Shown: piece by piece, positions 17,784 to 27,460 of the stretch | Layout: each line of letters opens with the position of its first letter | Position numbering within the stretch: position 1 is the stretch's first letter | DNA from: Campylobacter sp. RM16704 | Lineage (GTDB): Bacteria > Campylobacterota > Campylobacteria > Campylobacterales > Campylobacteraceae | Assembly (NCBI RefSeq): GCF_000816245.1 | Contig: NZ_CP007769.1 | Location: 280,464-344,463 of the forward strand | Reading direction: 5' to 3' | Length of the DNA stretch: 64,000 bases | Position numbers and translations under genes: made by a program | Notes under the pieces: model-generated | What the model saw: the letters and a program-made list of their open reading frames with translations, nothing else | The model's database searches: none | What the model was told of the DNA's origin: nothing

Positions 17784-19151
17784 ATGGGTCAATGTCCTTT
17801 TCATCCCAAACCTTATAAAAACAAGGCTTCTACACTAACCACTTTTTTATTAAAAAGAAGATCGTGGCTTGATGGGCTTTATGAGCGAAGCTATAAGATG
17901 ATGATGGGTAGAGTTAAAATGCCCGGTTTTGATCTTTATGTGGTAAATGATCCAAAAGAAGTTAGGCGTATTATGGTAGATGAAGTTAGAGAGTACCCAA
18001 AAAGCCAACTTTTGCATGAGCTTCTTGAACCACTTTTGGGTATAAGTATTTTTACGACAAATGATAGAGTATGGGAAAAGCAAAGAGAGCTTTTAAGACC
18101 ATCTTTTGAAATGACTAGAATTTCTAAAGTTTTTGATTTGATGAGTGATGCTGCTTCTGATATGATGGCTAGATTTAACAAATACGAAGATGGTGCTACT
18201 ATCGAAGTAGATGAAGCAATGACTTTTGTAACTGCTGATGTGATTTTTAGAACTATCATGTCTTCAAAACTAGATGAGCAAAAAGGAAAAATTGTTTTAG
18301 ATGCTTTTGTAACCGTGCAAGAACAAACGGTTAAAACAGCTATGCGAAGAATGTTTCGTTTTCCAACTTGGCTTTCAAATCTTTTAGGAGAGAAAAAAAG
18401 ATTAAAAGCAGGAACAACTATACGAAAAGTTTTATCAGATATTATAAAACCAAGATATGATAATGCTTTAAATGATCAAGGAAAATACGAAGATATTTTA
18501 TCATCATTACTCATGGTAGTCGATGCAGACACTAATGAAAGATTTTCTTTTAATGAAATTTTAGATCAAGTTGCTATGCTTTTTTTAGCAGGACATGAAA
18601 CTACCGCAAGCTCTCTTACATGGACATTGTATATTTTGAGTATGTCACCAAACGAACAACAAAAAGCTTACGAAGAAATTATGCAAATTGCAGGTAAAGA
18701 AGAGTTTAAAATAGAACATATCAAAGCTATGAAATATCTTACAAATATTTTTAAAGAAAGTTTGAGACTTTATCCTCCAGTAGGATTTTTTGCTAGAGAA
18801 GCAAGAAATGAAAGCAAAATGAGAGATAAACTCATCAAAAAAGGTTCAGGTGTAGTAGTAGCTCCATGGCTTATACACAGACATGATAATTTTTGGGAAA
18901 ATCCACATGAGTTTGATCCAAGTCGCCATGATGATAAAAGTAAAATAAAAAAAGACACTTATATGCCTTTTGGTATGGGTGAGCGTGTGTGTATAGGACA
19001 AGGTTTTGCTATGCAAGAAGCAATTTTAATTTTAGCTAATATTTTAAGGACTTATAAGTTAGAATTAGAAGAAAATTTCGTGCCTGATATTGTAGGAAGA
19101 CTTACTATAAGATCGGCAAATGGTATGAATATAAGATTTATCAAAAGGTAA
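17784..19151 (+). CDS. Cytochrome P450
   Basis: A full-length (455 aa) P450 monooxygenase. The I-helix oxygen-activation motif AGHETTAS (about residue 271), the K-helix ExxR in KESLRLYPP and the heme-cysteine loop FGMGERVCIGQG are all intact. It is the equivalent of the single P450 of C. jejuni (Cj1411c), whose substrate is not established to my knowledge. A good ribosome site (AGGAGA) precedes the ATG. It is followed after 2 bases by a small membrane protein and preceded by the Cj1412-like gene, so the three probably form one unit. Confidence 0.95.
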   Translation: MGQCPFHPKPYKNKASTLTTFLLKRRSWLDGLYERSYKMMMGRVKMPGFDLYVVNDPKEVRRIMVDEVREYPKSQLLHELLEPLLGISIFTTNDRVWEKQRELLRPSFEMTRISKVFDLMSDAASDMMARFNKYEDGATIEVDEAMTFVTADVIFRTIMSSKLDEQKGKIVLDAFVTVQEQTVKTAMRRMFRFPTWLSNLLGEKKRLKAGTTIRKVLSDIIKPRYDNALNDQGKYEDILSSLLMVVDADTNERFSFNEILDQVAMLFLAGHETTASSLTWTLYILSMSPNEQQKAYEEIMQIAGKEEFKIEHIKAMKYLTNIFKESLRLYPPVGFFAREARNESKMRDKLIKKGSGVVVAPWLIHRHDNFWENPHEFDPSRHDDKSKIKKDTYMPFGMGERVCIGQGFAMQEAILILANILRTYKLELEENFVPDIVGRLTIRSANGMNIRFIKR

Positions 19152-19153
19152 AA

Positions 19154-19507
19154 ATGAAAGAAAAATTAGCAGGAACAATATTACTTTGTGCTATTGTTCC
19201 TTTAGCAGTAATTAGTTATCTTTTTATTGTTATAGTGGGTACTTTTGGTAATCCTGCTAGAGTTAGGCAAGGTGTAAGAGCACTTGATCATTTTGTTAAT
19301 GCTACTTTGTTTAATGGATATGCTTGGGAGTCTTTATCTTCTCATGCTTGGAGAGAGCGTGATAAAAAATGGGCAAAAATAGTTATAAAAATAACAGATT
19401 TTTTTGACAAAGATCATTGTCAAAAAGCTAATAAAAGAGAACAAGAAATTGTGGATCTAGCTTTAAAGAAAAAACTTACCGAACAAACTGTCGGCAAGCA
19501 GCTTTAG
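19154..19507 (+). CDS. Small membrane protein (Cj1410-like), function unknown
   Basis: A 117-aa protein with one strongly hydrophobic N-terminal segment (residues 5-32) followed by a charged cytoplasmic-type domain. The segment FNGYAWESLSSHAWR resembles short proteins of unknown role in phages and other bacteria, a weak recollection only. It is tightly linked to the P450 gene (2-base gap), and an equivalent gene lies next to the P450 in C. jejuni. Its stop is nearly back-to-back with that of nusA on the other strand. Confidence 0.65.
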   Translation: MKEKLAGTILLCAIVPLAVISYLFIVIVGTFGNPARVRQGVRALDHFVNATLFNGYAWESLSSHAWRERDKKWAKIVIKITDFFDKDHCQKANKREQEIVDLALKKKLTEQTVGKQL

Positions 19508-19508
19508 T

Positions 19509-20600
19509 TTAGTTTTCTCCAAATAAAGCTTTAAGGTTTTTAAATGCTTCTTCTTTATTAGTGGTTTTTTCTTCAGAAGTAATTTCGTTTAATTGTATTT
19601 CATAACCGAGTAACATACTAGCCAAGCGTATATTAATTCCATTTTTTCCTATGGCTTTACTTTTTTGTTCACTATTTATAGTTACTATGGCTTTTTTATC
19701 TTCAATACTAACTGAATTAATAATAGCTGGAGCTAAGCTTCTAGTGATTAAAATTGCCATTTCATTAGAATACTCAATACAGTCAATATTTTCGTTTTTT
19801 AACTCTTTACTTACAGCATTAATTCTAACTCCTTTTATACCAACTGTTGCACCTACTGCATCAATACTAGAACTATTGGTTTGTAATATAATTTTTGCTC
19901 TTTCACCTGGAATTCTTGCACTTGCATAAATATTAATAAGCCCATCCTTAATTTCAGGAACTTCAGCTTTTAATAGAGCTTCTAAAAATTTAGGACTAGT
20001 TCTGCTAAGTTCCATTCTTATACCAGATTTGTCAATATATACGTGTCTAATAACGGCTTTAATTACATCACCAACTTTAAATTTTTCACCTTTAATGCGA
20101 TTTTTTCTTGGCAAATAGGCACGAAATTCATCAATTTCTACATAAGTATTTTCTTCACTATCTACCCTTACTACGCTACCAAATACCATATGCCCTACCA
20201 TTTTTTGATATTTTTCATAGATTTTTTCTTCTAAGAGTTTTTGAATATTGTATTCTAATTCTTTGTGTAAAGTATTTACTGCAGTACGACCTAAATTTTC
20301 TAAAGAACACTCATAAGTTAACTCATCACCAATTTCAACATCTTTAGCTTCAACTCTTGCTTTACTTAAAGCGATAAAATGCTCATTTTCATTTTGCAAT
20401 CTCTCATCATTATCAGCTACTACAATAATTTTTTGATAAAGCTGTAAATTTTTACCTGAATCAACAAAAAATTCATATTTATCTCCATAAATTTTCTTAG
20501 CAGTATTAATAAGTGCTTTTTTAACTCTTTCTCTTACATCTTCTATTTGTAAATTTTTTTCATTAGCAATAGACTCAATTATATCTGTGATTTTTTCCAT
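19509..20600 (-). CDS. nusA: Transcription termination/antitermination protein NusA
   Basis: A 363-aa NusA, shorter than the E. coli protein because epsilonproteobacterial forms lack the C-terminal acidic repeats. The N-terminal domain starts EKITDIIESIANEKNL, an S1 domain follows (VGHMVFGSVVRVDSEENTYV), then the KH domains, with IKGVRINAVSKEL and SKAIGKNGINIRLASML as the GxxG-bearing segments. It faces miaB across a divergent intergenic region of about 120 bases that holds promoters for both directions. Confidence 0.95.
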   Translation of the reverse strand: MEKITDIIESIANEKNLQIEDVRERVKKALINTAKKIYGDKYEFFVDSGKNLQLYQKIIVVADNDERLQNENEHFIALSKARVEAKDVEIGDELTYECSLENLGRTAVNTLHKELEYNIQKLLEEKIYEKYQKMVGHMVFGSVVRVDSEENTYVEIDEFRAYLPRKNRIKGEKFKVGDVIKAVIRHVYIDKSGIRMELSRTSPKFLEALLKAEVPEIKDGLINIYASARIPGERAKIILQTNSSSIDAVGATVGIKGVRINAVSKELKNENIDCIEYSNEMAILITRSLAPAIINSVSIEDKKAIVTINSEQKSKAIGKNGINIRLASMLLGYEIQLNEITSEEKTTNKEEAFKNLKALFGEN

Positions 20601-20685
20601 AATAACAATACAACCTTATTTTGGATTTTTATTTTTGAAGAATAAAATTATATCTTTAATAAGTTTAATTAAAAGTAAAATTTGA

Positions 20686-20691
20686 TATAAT
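20686..20691 (+). promoter_or_regulatory. Putative -10 box for the HP0268-like/miaB operon
   Basis: TATAAT with TTTGA just upstream, 31 bases before the small-gene ATG at 20722, in the divergent region between nusA and the miaB operon. Confidence 0.5.
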
Positions 20692-20721
20692 TTCAGATTA
20701 AAAAAACTTGAGGATGATGAT

Positions 20722-20964
20722 ATGGATTTAAAAATAGCAAGAACCTCTGTTGATGAAAAGCCAAAAAGTATAAGTTTAGAGAATATTGAAAAGGCTGTAG
20801 ATAAAGAAGGTCAGAAATTTTTTTATTTTGATAAAGACAATGCTCATAAGCAACTAATTGCTTTGGTGGAGCATTTTGAAAAAAAAGGGAAATGTGTTTA
20901 TTATAGAACTATTAAATATGGTTTAGATGATGCAGATTTTATGTATGAGGTGCATATTCTTTGA
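20722..20964 (+). CDS. HP0268-family small protein (reported nuclease in Helicobacter)
   Basis: An 80-aa protein with no membrane segment. Sequence and position just upstream of miaB match the HP0268 family of epsilonproteobacteria; the H. pylori member was reported to have nicking and ribonuclease activity, which is not tested here. The conserved end [16 protein letters not shown] is present. Its stop overlaps the TTG start of miaB (TTGA), so the two are translationally coupled. Confidence 0.75.
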   Translation: MDLKIARTSVDEKPKSISLENIEKAVDKEGQKFFYFDKDNAHKQLIALVEHFEKKGKCVYYRTIKYGLDDADFMYEVHIL

Positions 20965-22259
20965 GTAAAAAGCTTTTTATACAAACTTTAGGTTGTGCCA
21001 TGAATGTTAGAGATTCAGAGCATATGATAGCTGAACTTAAAGAAAAAGAAAATTATGAATTAACTCAAGATGCTAAAGAAGCAGATTTGATTTTAATTAA
21101 TACTTGTTCAGTGCGTGAAAAACCTGTACATAAGCTTTTTTCAGAAGTTGGAAGCTATGAAAAAATCAAAAAAGATGGAGCCAAGATAGGAGTTTGCGGT
21201 TGTACAGCTTCGCATTTAGGAGATGAAATTTTTAAACGTGCTCCAAATGTGGATTTTGTTTTAGGTGCTAGAAATGTATCTAAAATTACACAAGCAGTTA
21301 ATACTCCAAAATTTTTAGGAAATGATATAGATTTTGATGAAAGTAGTTATGCTTTTGCGGATTTTCGAAATAGCCTTTATAAAACTTATATCAATATCTC
21401 TATAGGTTGTGATAAACATTGTACTTATTGTATAGTACCACATACTAGAGGAGATGAGATTTCAATACCTTTTGAGATTATTAAAAATGAAGTATTAAAA
21501 GCTGTTTCAAAGGGTGCTAAAGAAATTTTTTTGCTAGGGCAAAATGTTAATAACTATGGTAAAAGATTTTCAAATACTCATGAAAAAATAAATTTTTCAG
21601 ATCTTTTGGAAAAATTAAGTGAAATCGAGGGCTTAGAGCGAATTCGTTTTACAAGTCCTCATCCTTTGCATATGGATGATAAATTTTTAGAAGTTTTTTC
21701 TAAAAATCCTAAAATATGTAAATCTATGCATATGCCTTTGCAAAGTGGTTCAAGCGAAATTTTAAAAGCTATGAAAAGAGGTTATACTAAAGAATGGTAT
21801 TTAGATAGGGCTTTAAAGCTTCGTTCTATGTGTAAAGATGTAAGCATTTCCACTGATGTTATCATAGCGTTTCCAGGTGAGAGTGATAAAGATTTTGAAG
21901 ATACTTTAGATGTACTTGAAAAGGTAAGATTTGAACAGATGTTTTCTTTTAAGTATTCTAAAAGACCACTAACTAAAGCCGCAACTATGCCAAACCAAAT
22001 TCCTAATGATATAGCTTCAAAGCGATTGAGTATTTTACAAGAAAAACATACTGAAATTTTAGATGAAATTGTTGCCAAGCAAAAAGATAAAGAATTTGAA
22101 GTCTTATTTGAAGAATTAAGAAATGATGGTTTTATAGCAGGTAGAAGTGATAATAATTTTTTGATTCAAGTAAAGGGGAGTGAAGAGTTATTAGGACAAA
22201 TGAAAAAAGTGAAAATCACCAATCCTAGGCGTATGGTGTTAAATGGTGAAATCTTTTAA
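20961..22259 (+). CDS. miaB: tRNA-2-methylthio-N6-dimethylallyladenosine synthase MiaB
   Basis: A 432-aa radical-SAM methylthiotransferase. It has the N-terminal UPF0004 domain with [21 protein letters not shown] and GVCGCTA (three Cys for the second Fe-S cluster), the radical SAM CxxxCxxC in [15 protein letters not shown], and a C-terminal TRAM-like domain with [11 protein letters not shown]. The start is a TTG that overlaps the upstream stop and puts the first conserved motif at residue 10. The next gene starts within its last codons. Confidence 0.96.
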   Translation: MSKKLFIQTLGCAMNVRDSEHMIAELKEKENYELTQDAKEADLILINTCSVREKPVHKLFSEVGSYEKIKKDGAKIGVCGCTASHLGDEIFKRAPNVDFVLGARNVSKITQAVNTPKFLGNDIDFDESSYAFADFRNSLYKTYINISIGCDKHCTYCIVPHTRGDEISIPFEIIKNEVLKAVSKGAKEIFLLGQNVNNYGKRFSNTHEKINFSDLLEKLSEIEGLERIRFTSPHPLHMDDKFLEVFSKNPKICKSMHMPLQSGSSEILKAMKRGYTKEWYLDRALKLRSMCKDVSISTDVIIAFPGESDKDFEDTLDVLEKVRFEQMFSFKYSKRPLTKAATMPNQIPNDIASKRLSILQEKHTEILDEIVAKQKDKEFEVLFEELRNDGFIAGRSDNNFLIQVKGSEELLGQMKKVKITNPRRMVLNGEIF

Positions 22260-22866
22260 GATTAATCTTTTAGCTTTTGGAATTTTTTTATTACAATGGT
22301 TAATTTTTTTAACATGTAAAAAAGTTTATTTGGGGCAAAAATTATCAAAAAATCCATGTGTGATACTCTTTTGGCATGGAAGACTTGCTTTAATGCCTTT
22401 TGCATATCATAAAATGGGGGTTAAAGATAAAAAAGCTTATGTAATGATTTCTCATCATAAAGATGGTGAAATCATCGCTAGAAATATTGCTTTATTTGGT
22501 TTGAATACTTTAAGAGGTAGTACTAGCAAAGGTGCTTTATCCTTATTAAAACAATCATTTAAAGTTATTGATCAAGGTGATGATGTTATCATTACTCCAG
22601 ATGGTCCTAGAGGACCATATCATAGTATTTCAGATGGTTCTGTTATGATAGCTTTAAAAAAAAATGTTCCACTTTTTTTGTTAAATTATGAAGCAAGTTC
22701 TTTTTGGGAATTTAAAAGTTGGGATAAAATGGTCTTACCTAAACCATTTTCTAAAATAACCTATAGACTTAGCGAAGAAATTCAGATACAAAATTTGAAT
22801 TTAAAAGAAGCTAAAGTATTGATAAAAGAAAAATTTGATATGATAAGTCAAATGGATAGAGGATAA
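22243..22866 (+). CDS. DUF374 lysophospholipid/Kdo acyltransferase-like membrane protein
   Basis: A 207-aa DUF374 protein, a family related to lysophospholipid acyltransferases. The N-terminus has a hydrophobic anchor (residues 6-24), followed by [12 protein letters not shown] (catalytic HxxxxD-like region), [11 protein letters not shown] and the diagnostic TPDGPRGP. It likely acts at the inner membrane on a lipid substrate; the actual acceptor is unknown. The ATG at 22243 overlaps the end of miaB by 17 bp. Confidence 0.85.
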   Translation: MVKSFKINLLAFGIFLLQWLIFLTCKKVYLGQKLSKNPCVILFWHGRLALMPFAYHKMGVKDKKAYVMISHHKDGEIIARNIALFGLNTLRGSTSKGALSLLKQSFKVIDQGDDVIITPDGPRGPYHSISDGSVMIALKKNVPLFLLNYEASSFWEFKSWDKMVLPKPFSKITYRLSEEIQIQNLNLKEAKVLIKEKFDMISQMDRG

Positions 22867-22871
22867 ATATC

Positions 22872-23843
22872 ATGTTATCTTTTTTTAGAAAGTATATATT
22901 ACAGCTTTTAGTTTGTATTTGTTATGATGAAAAACAATATATTATAAGATGCCATACCTGGAAGAAATCTCAAGCAATCGACACTTTTGAAAAGAGTTTT
23001 GAGGATAAAGAAAAAGCTATAGAATATGTAAAAAATCTAGCTAAAGATTTTCAAATTTATTATATAAGTGCTTTTTTCACCCCCATTACTCAAGGCGTGA
23101 TTCCAAGTTCTAATTTTAAAGACTTATCAAAATTTGGCGTAGATGAAAATAATGTTAAATGTATTGCATTTAATAATAGCTTATTATATGCTTCTAATAC
23201 TTCTTTGCATTCTTACCAAGAAGATTATGAGAGTTTTGGAGGATTAGATTTAGTTTATTCTCCTTTTTCTTTGCTTTATTATTGTATAAAAAATAAGGGA
23301 TTTGAAAAAAAAGTAGGGCTTTATGTATACAGATACCATGATTTTGTAGCTATGTTGATTTGTAAAAATGATTCAATTTTATTTGGTAGCTATTTTAATA
23401 TAACAAGTCAAAATTATGAAGATGATGAAAATTTTTTAGATGAAATTAAAGAAGAATATTCTGCATTAGATATAAACGATGAAGATGATGAAGACGATAA
23501 TGAACAAAATTATGATTTAAAAAGTCTAGAAGAAATGGGTCAAGATCTTGATAAATTGAATGAGTTAGAAGAAGAGCAAGAAGAAATTCCAGCAGAATCT
23601 TTAGAAACTTTTAGTTCTGATATGAAGATGATAGAATATATTATTTCAAGCGTGAAAGAGTTTTATGATAATCCTTTATATGAAAATAGTTTTCTAGAAG
23701 AAATACTTATATTTGATGAGGAGAATTTTAGTCATACCTCTTTGGATTATTTAGAAAATGAGCTTTTTATTAAGCCAAAGGTAGAGCTTGTTGATACTTT
23801 AAATTTGATGAATGAACTTATGGTAAGGGACTTAAAATTATGA
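22872..23843 (+). CDS. Uncharacterised acidic protein, possibly PilM/GspL-like
   Basis: A 323-aa protein I do not recognise by motif. It has a hydrophobic N-terminus, an alpha/beta-looking first half (GLDLVYSPFSLLYYCIKN, KKVGLYVYRYHDFVAMLIC) reminiscent of the actin-like cytoplasmic domains of PilM/GspL, and a strongly acidic low-complexity stretch at about residues 195-250. The two genes after it look like PilN and PilO, which is the main reason for the suggestion. It overlaps the next gene by 4 bp. Confidence 0.5.
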   Translation: MLSFFRKYILQLLVCICYDEKQYIIRCHTWKKSQAIDTFEKSFEDKEKAIEYVKNLAKDFQIYYISAFFTPITQGVIPSSNFKDLSKFGVDENNVKCIAFNNSLLYASNTSLHSYQEDYESFGGLDLVYSPFSLLYYCIKNKGFEKKVGLYVYRYHDFVAMLICKNDSILFGSYFNITSQNYEDDENFLDEIKEEYSALDINDEDDEDDNEQNYDLKSLEEMGQDLDKLNELEEEQEEIPAESLETFSSDMKMIEYIISSVKEFYDNPLYENSFLEEILIFDEENFSHTSLDYLENELFIKPKVELVDTLNLMNELMVRDLKL

Positions 23844-24391
23844 AATATAGTCTAATTAAACCTAAGATAAAACCTGTTTTTAATCTTTTTACACGAATTT
23901 GGATTTATTTTACTAGTATTAGCATTTGCTTAATTTTTACAGCATTTATAGTAATTATATTTAAAAATTACTATACTTTAGCACAACTAAATAGCAAAAA
24001 AGAAGAGTTAAATCAAATTATAGCTCAAATTAATACTAACAAACTCAAATATCAAGAATTAGTTAGACAAAACAATAAAGCAGAAATTGTTTTAGGTAAT
24101 TTTGAACAAGAAAGAGAAAATGGTAAAAATAGAGTTTTGTTAAAAAGTATCCAAAATCTTTTTACTTTAGTCCCTAAAAGTATTTCTTTAGATGAAGTAC
24201 TGATAGAAGATAGTTCATTAACTATAAGAGGTATAACTCCTACCAAAGAAATGTTTGCTTTACTATTAGAAGCTCCATTAAGAAGTATTTTTTCAAATTC
24301 TCAAACAAGTTATTATCAGTTAGAAAATGGTTGGTATCGCTTTGTTAGTGTAAATATTATTATTCCAGAGGAAATGTATGAACAAAAATGA
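23840..24391 (+). CDS. PilN-like bitopic membrane protein
   Basis: A 183-aa protein with a short cytoplasmic N-terminus, one transmembrane helix (about residues 24-44), a coiled-coil stretch (SKKEELNQIIAQINTNK) and a small periplasmic alpha/beta domain. This is the layout of PilN/GspL-C subunits of type IV pilus and type II secretion machines. No sequence motif proves it. Its 3' end overlaps the next gene by 14 bp and it follows the PilM-like candidate, so the three are one operon. Confidence 0.5.
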   Translation: MKYSLIKPKIKPVFNLFTRIWIYFTSISICLIFTAFIVIIFKNYYTLAQLNSKKEELNQIIAQINTNKLKYQELVRQNNKAEIVLGNFEQERENGKNRVLLKSIQNLFTLVPKSISLDEVLIEDSSLTIRGITPTKEMFALLLEAPLRSIFSNSQTSYYQLENGWYRFVSVNIIIPEEMYEQK

Positions 24392-24920
24392 TAAAAGCTT
24401 AGAAGAAGCAGATATACTAAAGATATTAATTTACTCTTTTTCTTTTGTTGTAATATGTGCAATATTAATTTTATTTTTAATTGTTCCTTTTTTAAAAGAT
24501 TATAAAATGGAATATTCAAGATTAGTAAAGCAACAAATTCAAAACACTAAAGCATTAAATGAATTGCAAGCTATAGAAAATGTTATTACAAAATTTCAAA
24601 ATACCAATGCACAAAAATTATCTCAGCTTAATGCTGATTTTTCTCAAAAAGAATTTACTGATTTTATGAAAAATTATTTTGATGATGTAAAAATGACTTT
24701 AATCCCTATAAAAAAAGAACAAGAATATTTAAAATATCAATTCAGTATAAATGCTAAAATGAAAAATCCACAAGCTTTTTACTCATTTTTAAATGATCTA
24801 CAAAAATATAAAAACTTAATAGAAGTTTCTACACCGGTAGAATTTAAATCAGAAGAGCAATACATAAATGTTAAATTCAAAATTAAAGTATTTTTTGCTT
24901 CTTCTGTTATTCAAAAATAA
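24378..24920 (+). CDS. PilO-like bitopic membrane protein
   Basis: A 180-aa protein with one transmembrane helix (about residues 16-38), a coiled coil (VKQQIQNTKALNELQAIEN) and a C-terminal domain with FTDFMKNYFDD and FYSFLNDLQKYKNLIEV, closely matching PilO topology and the ferredoxin-like fold pattern. In Campylobacter, type II secretion/type IV pilus-like parts serve DNA uptake, so a competence or secretion role is possible. It is convergent with, and overlaps by 14 bp, the lipoprotein gene on the other strand. Confidence 0.55.
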   Translation: MNKNDKSLEEADILKILIYSFSFVVICAILILFLIVPFLKDYKMEYSRLVKQQIQNTKALNELQAIENVITKFQNTNAQKLSQLNADFSQKEFTDFMKNYFDDVKMTLIPIKKEQEYLKYQFSINAKMKNPQAFYSFLNDLQKYKNLIEVSTPVEFKSEEQYINVKFKIKVFFASSVIQK

Positions 24921-25713
24921 TAACTTCATTGTTTTTATAAGGATTTGTGTTTTCTTGTATATTTGTCTTATTGATAAGTTCTTCTTCTTGATATTCTAAT
25001 TTATCATCATTTGTTTTGTTTTCATCTTTAAATTCTTGTATATTTGCTTTTAAATTTGATGTAATTTCTTTATAGAAAGCAATAAATACTTTATCAATTT
25101 CTAAAGCACTAGCTGCAATACTTTCATTCATTTGCGTTGGAACGGCACTATAAACTTGTCTAAAACTTTCTATTGTAACATCACCTTTGGTAGGATAATT
25201 CAAATTTATTGGCTCATTTAATTTTGTAGAGCTTGTTGTAGTATTAAATGTTTGGTCTTGTTTTAAATTGATAAAATTGTTTTGAGCTTCTAAAATAATC
25301 ATAAAAGAAGATTCAATATTGTTACCACCTAGAGTTGAATTTCTTAAAACTTTATCTTCGTATAAATTTGCACTAATAATGGTACTAAAAGTATAATCAG
25401 GATTTTGATCATCTATAATATAGCCTTTGCTTTGAAGTAATGCTTTACTATCTTCTAAAAGTTGTTTTTTGAGTAATTCTAAGCTTTTATTGATTCTTTG
25501 ATTTAGAGTAGATTGTTCAAAATATGAACTATAAAAAGTATTTTTTATTATCTCAACATCAGAAATTTTAACTTTTGGGCCGTTTTTATTTATATTATTA
25601 TGTTTTTCAAATGTATTTTTAAAATTTGGCATAGATATATAATAAGTTTTTTGATTGCTAGTACATGCACTAAAAAATAAAACCATACTTAAAAAAAATA
25701 GTATTTTTTTCAT
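24907..25713 (-). CDS. Outer-membrane/periplasmic lipoprotein, possibly HpaA-related
   Basis: A 268-aa lipoprotein: the signal peptide [17 protein letters not shown] ends in a clear lipobox with the modified Cys at residue 17. The mature part has [20 protein letters not shown], similar in pattern to the start of the H. pylori HpaA (neuraminyllactose-binding haemagglutinin) family, but the match is loose. The C-terminus is Asn/Glu/Lys-rich and hydrophilic. It is divergent from lgt, the enzyme that would lipidate it. Confidence 0.65.
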   Translation of the reverse strand: MKKILFFLSMVLFFSACTSNQKTYYISMPNFKNTFEKHNNINKNGPKVKISDVEIIKNTFYSSYFEQSTLNQRINKSLELLKKQLLEDSKALLQSKGYIIDDQNPDYTFSTIISANLYEDKVLRNSTLGGNNIESSFMIILEAQNNFINLKQDQTFNTTTSSTKLNEPINLNYPTKGDVTIESFRQVYSAVPTQMNESIAASALEIDKVFIAFYKEITSNLKANIQEFKDENKTNDDKLEYQEEELINKTNIQENTNPYKNNEVIIFE

Positions 25714-25786
25714 ATTCTTCTCCTTGTATTTTCATAATTATAACAATTTTTTGTTATATTATGAGTTTTATATCAAGGGTATTTTT

Positions 25787-26602
25787 ATGGATTTTTGGCA
25801 GAATATTTATACAAATTTTGATGTAGTGGCTTTTGAAATTTTTGGTTTAAAAGTGCATTGGTATGGTATTATGTATGTATTAGCTTTGCTTGTTGCTTTA
25901 ATGGTTGCAAAATACTATGCTATTAAAGATAATATGGGAATTTCTAAAACCATGCTTGATAGTTATTTTATATGGGTAGAAATTGGGGTGATTTTGGGTG
26001 CAAGAATAGGTTATATTTTAATCTATGATGCACATACTTTGTGGTATCTTACTCATCCTTGGCAGGTTTTTAATCCTTTTTATAATGGAGAATTTGTAGG
26101 GATTAGAGGTATGAGTTATCATGGAGCTGTTGTGGGATTTTTAATAGCTACTTATGCTTTTTGTAAAAAAAATAAACAAAATTTATGGAAATATTTAGAT
26201 TTAGTAGCTATTAGTGTGCCATGTGGCTATATTTTTGGGCGTATAGGAAATTTTTTAAATCAAGAATTATTTGGCAGAGTTACTGATGTGTCTTGGAGTA
26301 TTTACGTAGATGGAATGTTGCGTCATCCTTCACAGCTTTATGAGGCATTTTTGGAAGGCTTTGTGGTTTTTACTATTTTATTATTGATAAAAAAATATAA
26401 AAAGTATAATGGAGAATTGATTGCTTATTATACGATTTTATATGCTATAGCTCGTTTTGTATGTGAATTTTTTAGAGAGCCTGATTTTGATATAGGCTTT
26501 GTTGCTTTTGGTATGAGTATGGGTCAAATACTAAGTATATTGATGTTTTTATTAGGACTATTTTTATCTTTTTATTTAAGAAATATTAAAAAGAATTTAT
26601 AA
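25787..26602 (+). CDS. lgt: Prolipoprotein diacylglyceryl transferase
   Basis: A 271-aa multi-spanning inner-membrane enzyme that transfers diacylglycerol to the lipobox Cys. Conserved parts include [22 protein letters not shown] and the signature [18 protein letters not shown] chose ATG 25787 (MDFWQNIY) because the open frame further upstream runs into the divergent lipoprotein gene and encodes nothing like Lgt. An AAGGG ribosome site precedes this ATG. Confidence 0.95.
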   Translation: MDFWQNIYTNFDVVAFEIFGLKVHWYGIMYVLALLVALMVAKYYAIKDNMGISKTMLDSYFIWVEIGVILGARIGYILIYDAHTLWYLTHPWQVFNPFYNGEFVGIRGMSYHGAVVGFLIATYAFCKKNKQNLWKYLDLVAISVPCGYIFGRIGNFLNQELFGRVTDVSWSIYVDGMLRHPSQLYEAFLEGFVVFTILLLIKKYKKYNGELIAYYTILYAIARFVCEFFREPDFDIGFVAFGMSMGQILSILMFLLGLFLSFYLRNIKKNL

Positions 26603-26680
26603 ATTTTTATTTTTTTTAAGAATAAAAGTTATACAATTGCTCCGATATTAAAATTTATCAATATTTTAAAAGGAGTAAAT

Positions 26681-27460
26681 ATGAGCCAACTCATTGAAGG
26701 TTTTTTAGGCAAGAATATTGATGGTAAAAAAAGTAAAATGCCAGCAAAACTTGACTATATTCAAAGTGCAACAGGCTTGATTTTAGGTTTGTTTATGTGG
26801 GCACATATGTTTTTTGTTTCTACCATTTTGGTTAGCGATGATTTTTTTGATTCAGTAGTTCATTTTTTAGAGCTTAAATTTATCATTAATAGTCCTATGA
26901 TGAGCTATATTACTTCTTTCTTAGCAGCCTGTGTTTTAGTTATTTTCTTTGTACATGCAGGTCTTGCAATGAGAAAATTTCCAATTAACTTCAGACAATA
27001 TCAACTTTGTAGAACACATTTAAAATACATGAATCACGGTGATTCTTCTTTATGGTGGGTTCAAGCGGCAACTGGTTTTGTAATGTTTTTCTTAGGTTCT
27101 GCACATTTGATTTTTGTAATCACAAATGCAGATAAAATTAGTGCTGATATGTCAGGTGATAGAGTTATAAGCCATTTTATGTGGTTATTTTATATTGCTT
27201 TGTTAATCTGTGTTGAATTGCATGGAAGTATTGGTCTTTATAGACTTTGTGTAAAATGGGGTTGGTTTGAAGGAGAAAACGCTAAAGAAAGTCGTAAAAA
27301 ACTAAAAAAAGCAAAATGGTTTATCAGTGTTTTCTTTTTAGTTTTAGGTGTATTAAGCTTAGCTGCTTTTGCAAAAATAGGCTTTAGCAATTATCAAAAT
27401 AATTCTGTAGCACAAATAGTAAAAACTTATGATGGAGCTAAATATGAATATACAATATAG
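26681..27460 (+). CDS. frdC: Fumarate reductase cytochrome b subunit
   Basis: A 259-aa membrane anchor subunit of the epsilonproteobacterial (Wolinella-type) quinol:fumarate reductase, with five hydrophobic helices and histidines suited to two hemes b ([44 protein letters not shown]). It precedes frdA with a 17-bp overlap, and AAAGGAG precedes the start. In C. jejuni this Frd enzyme is described as working both as fumarate reductase and as succinate dehydrogenase. Confidence 0.95.
   Translation: MSQLIEGFLGKNIDGKKSKMPAKLDYIQSATGLILGLFMWAHMFFVSTILVSDDFFDSVVHFLELKFIINSPMMSYITSFLAACVLVIFFVHAGLAMRKFPINFRQYQLCRTHLKYMNHGDSSLWWVQAATGFVMFFLGSAHLIFVITNADKISADMSGDRVISHFMWLFYIALLICVELHGSIGLYRLCVKWGWFEGENAKESRKKLKKAKWFISVFFLVLGVLSLAAFAKIGFSNYQNNSVAQIVKTYDGAKYEYTI

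Noticed and set aside
25655-25786. Longer lgt reading frame starting inside the divergent lipoprotein gene
   Set aside because: The extra 44 residues overlap another gene, lack Lgt similarity, and ATG 25787 has a ribosome site.
27429-27443. Earlier Met codons for frdA
   Set aside because: They add five residues ahead of the conserved [14 protein letters not shown] start and fall within frdC.
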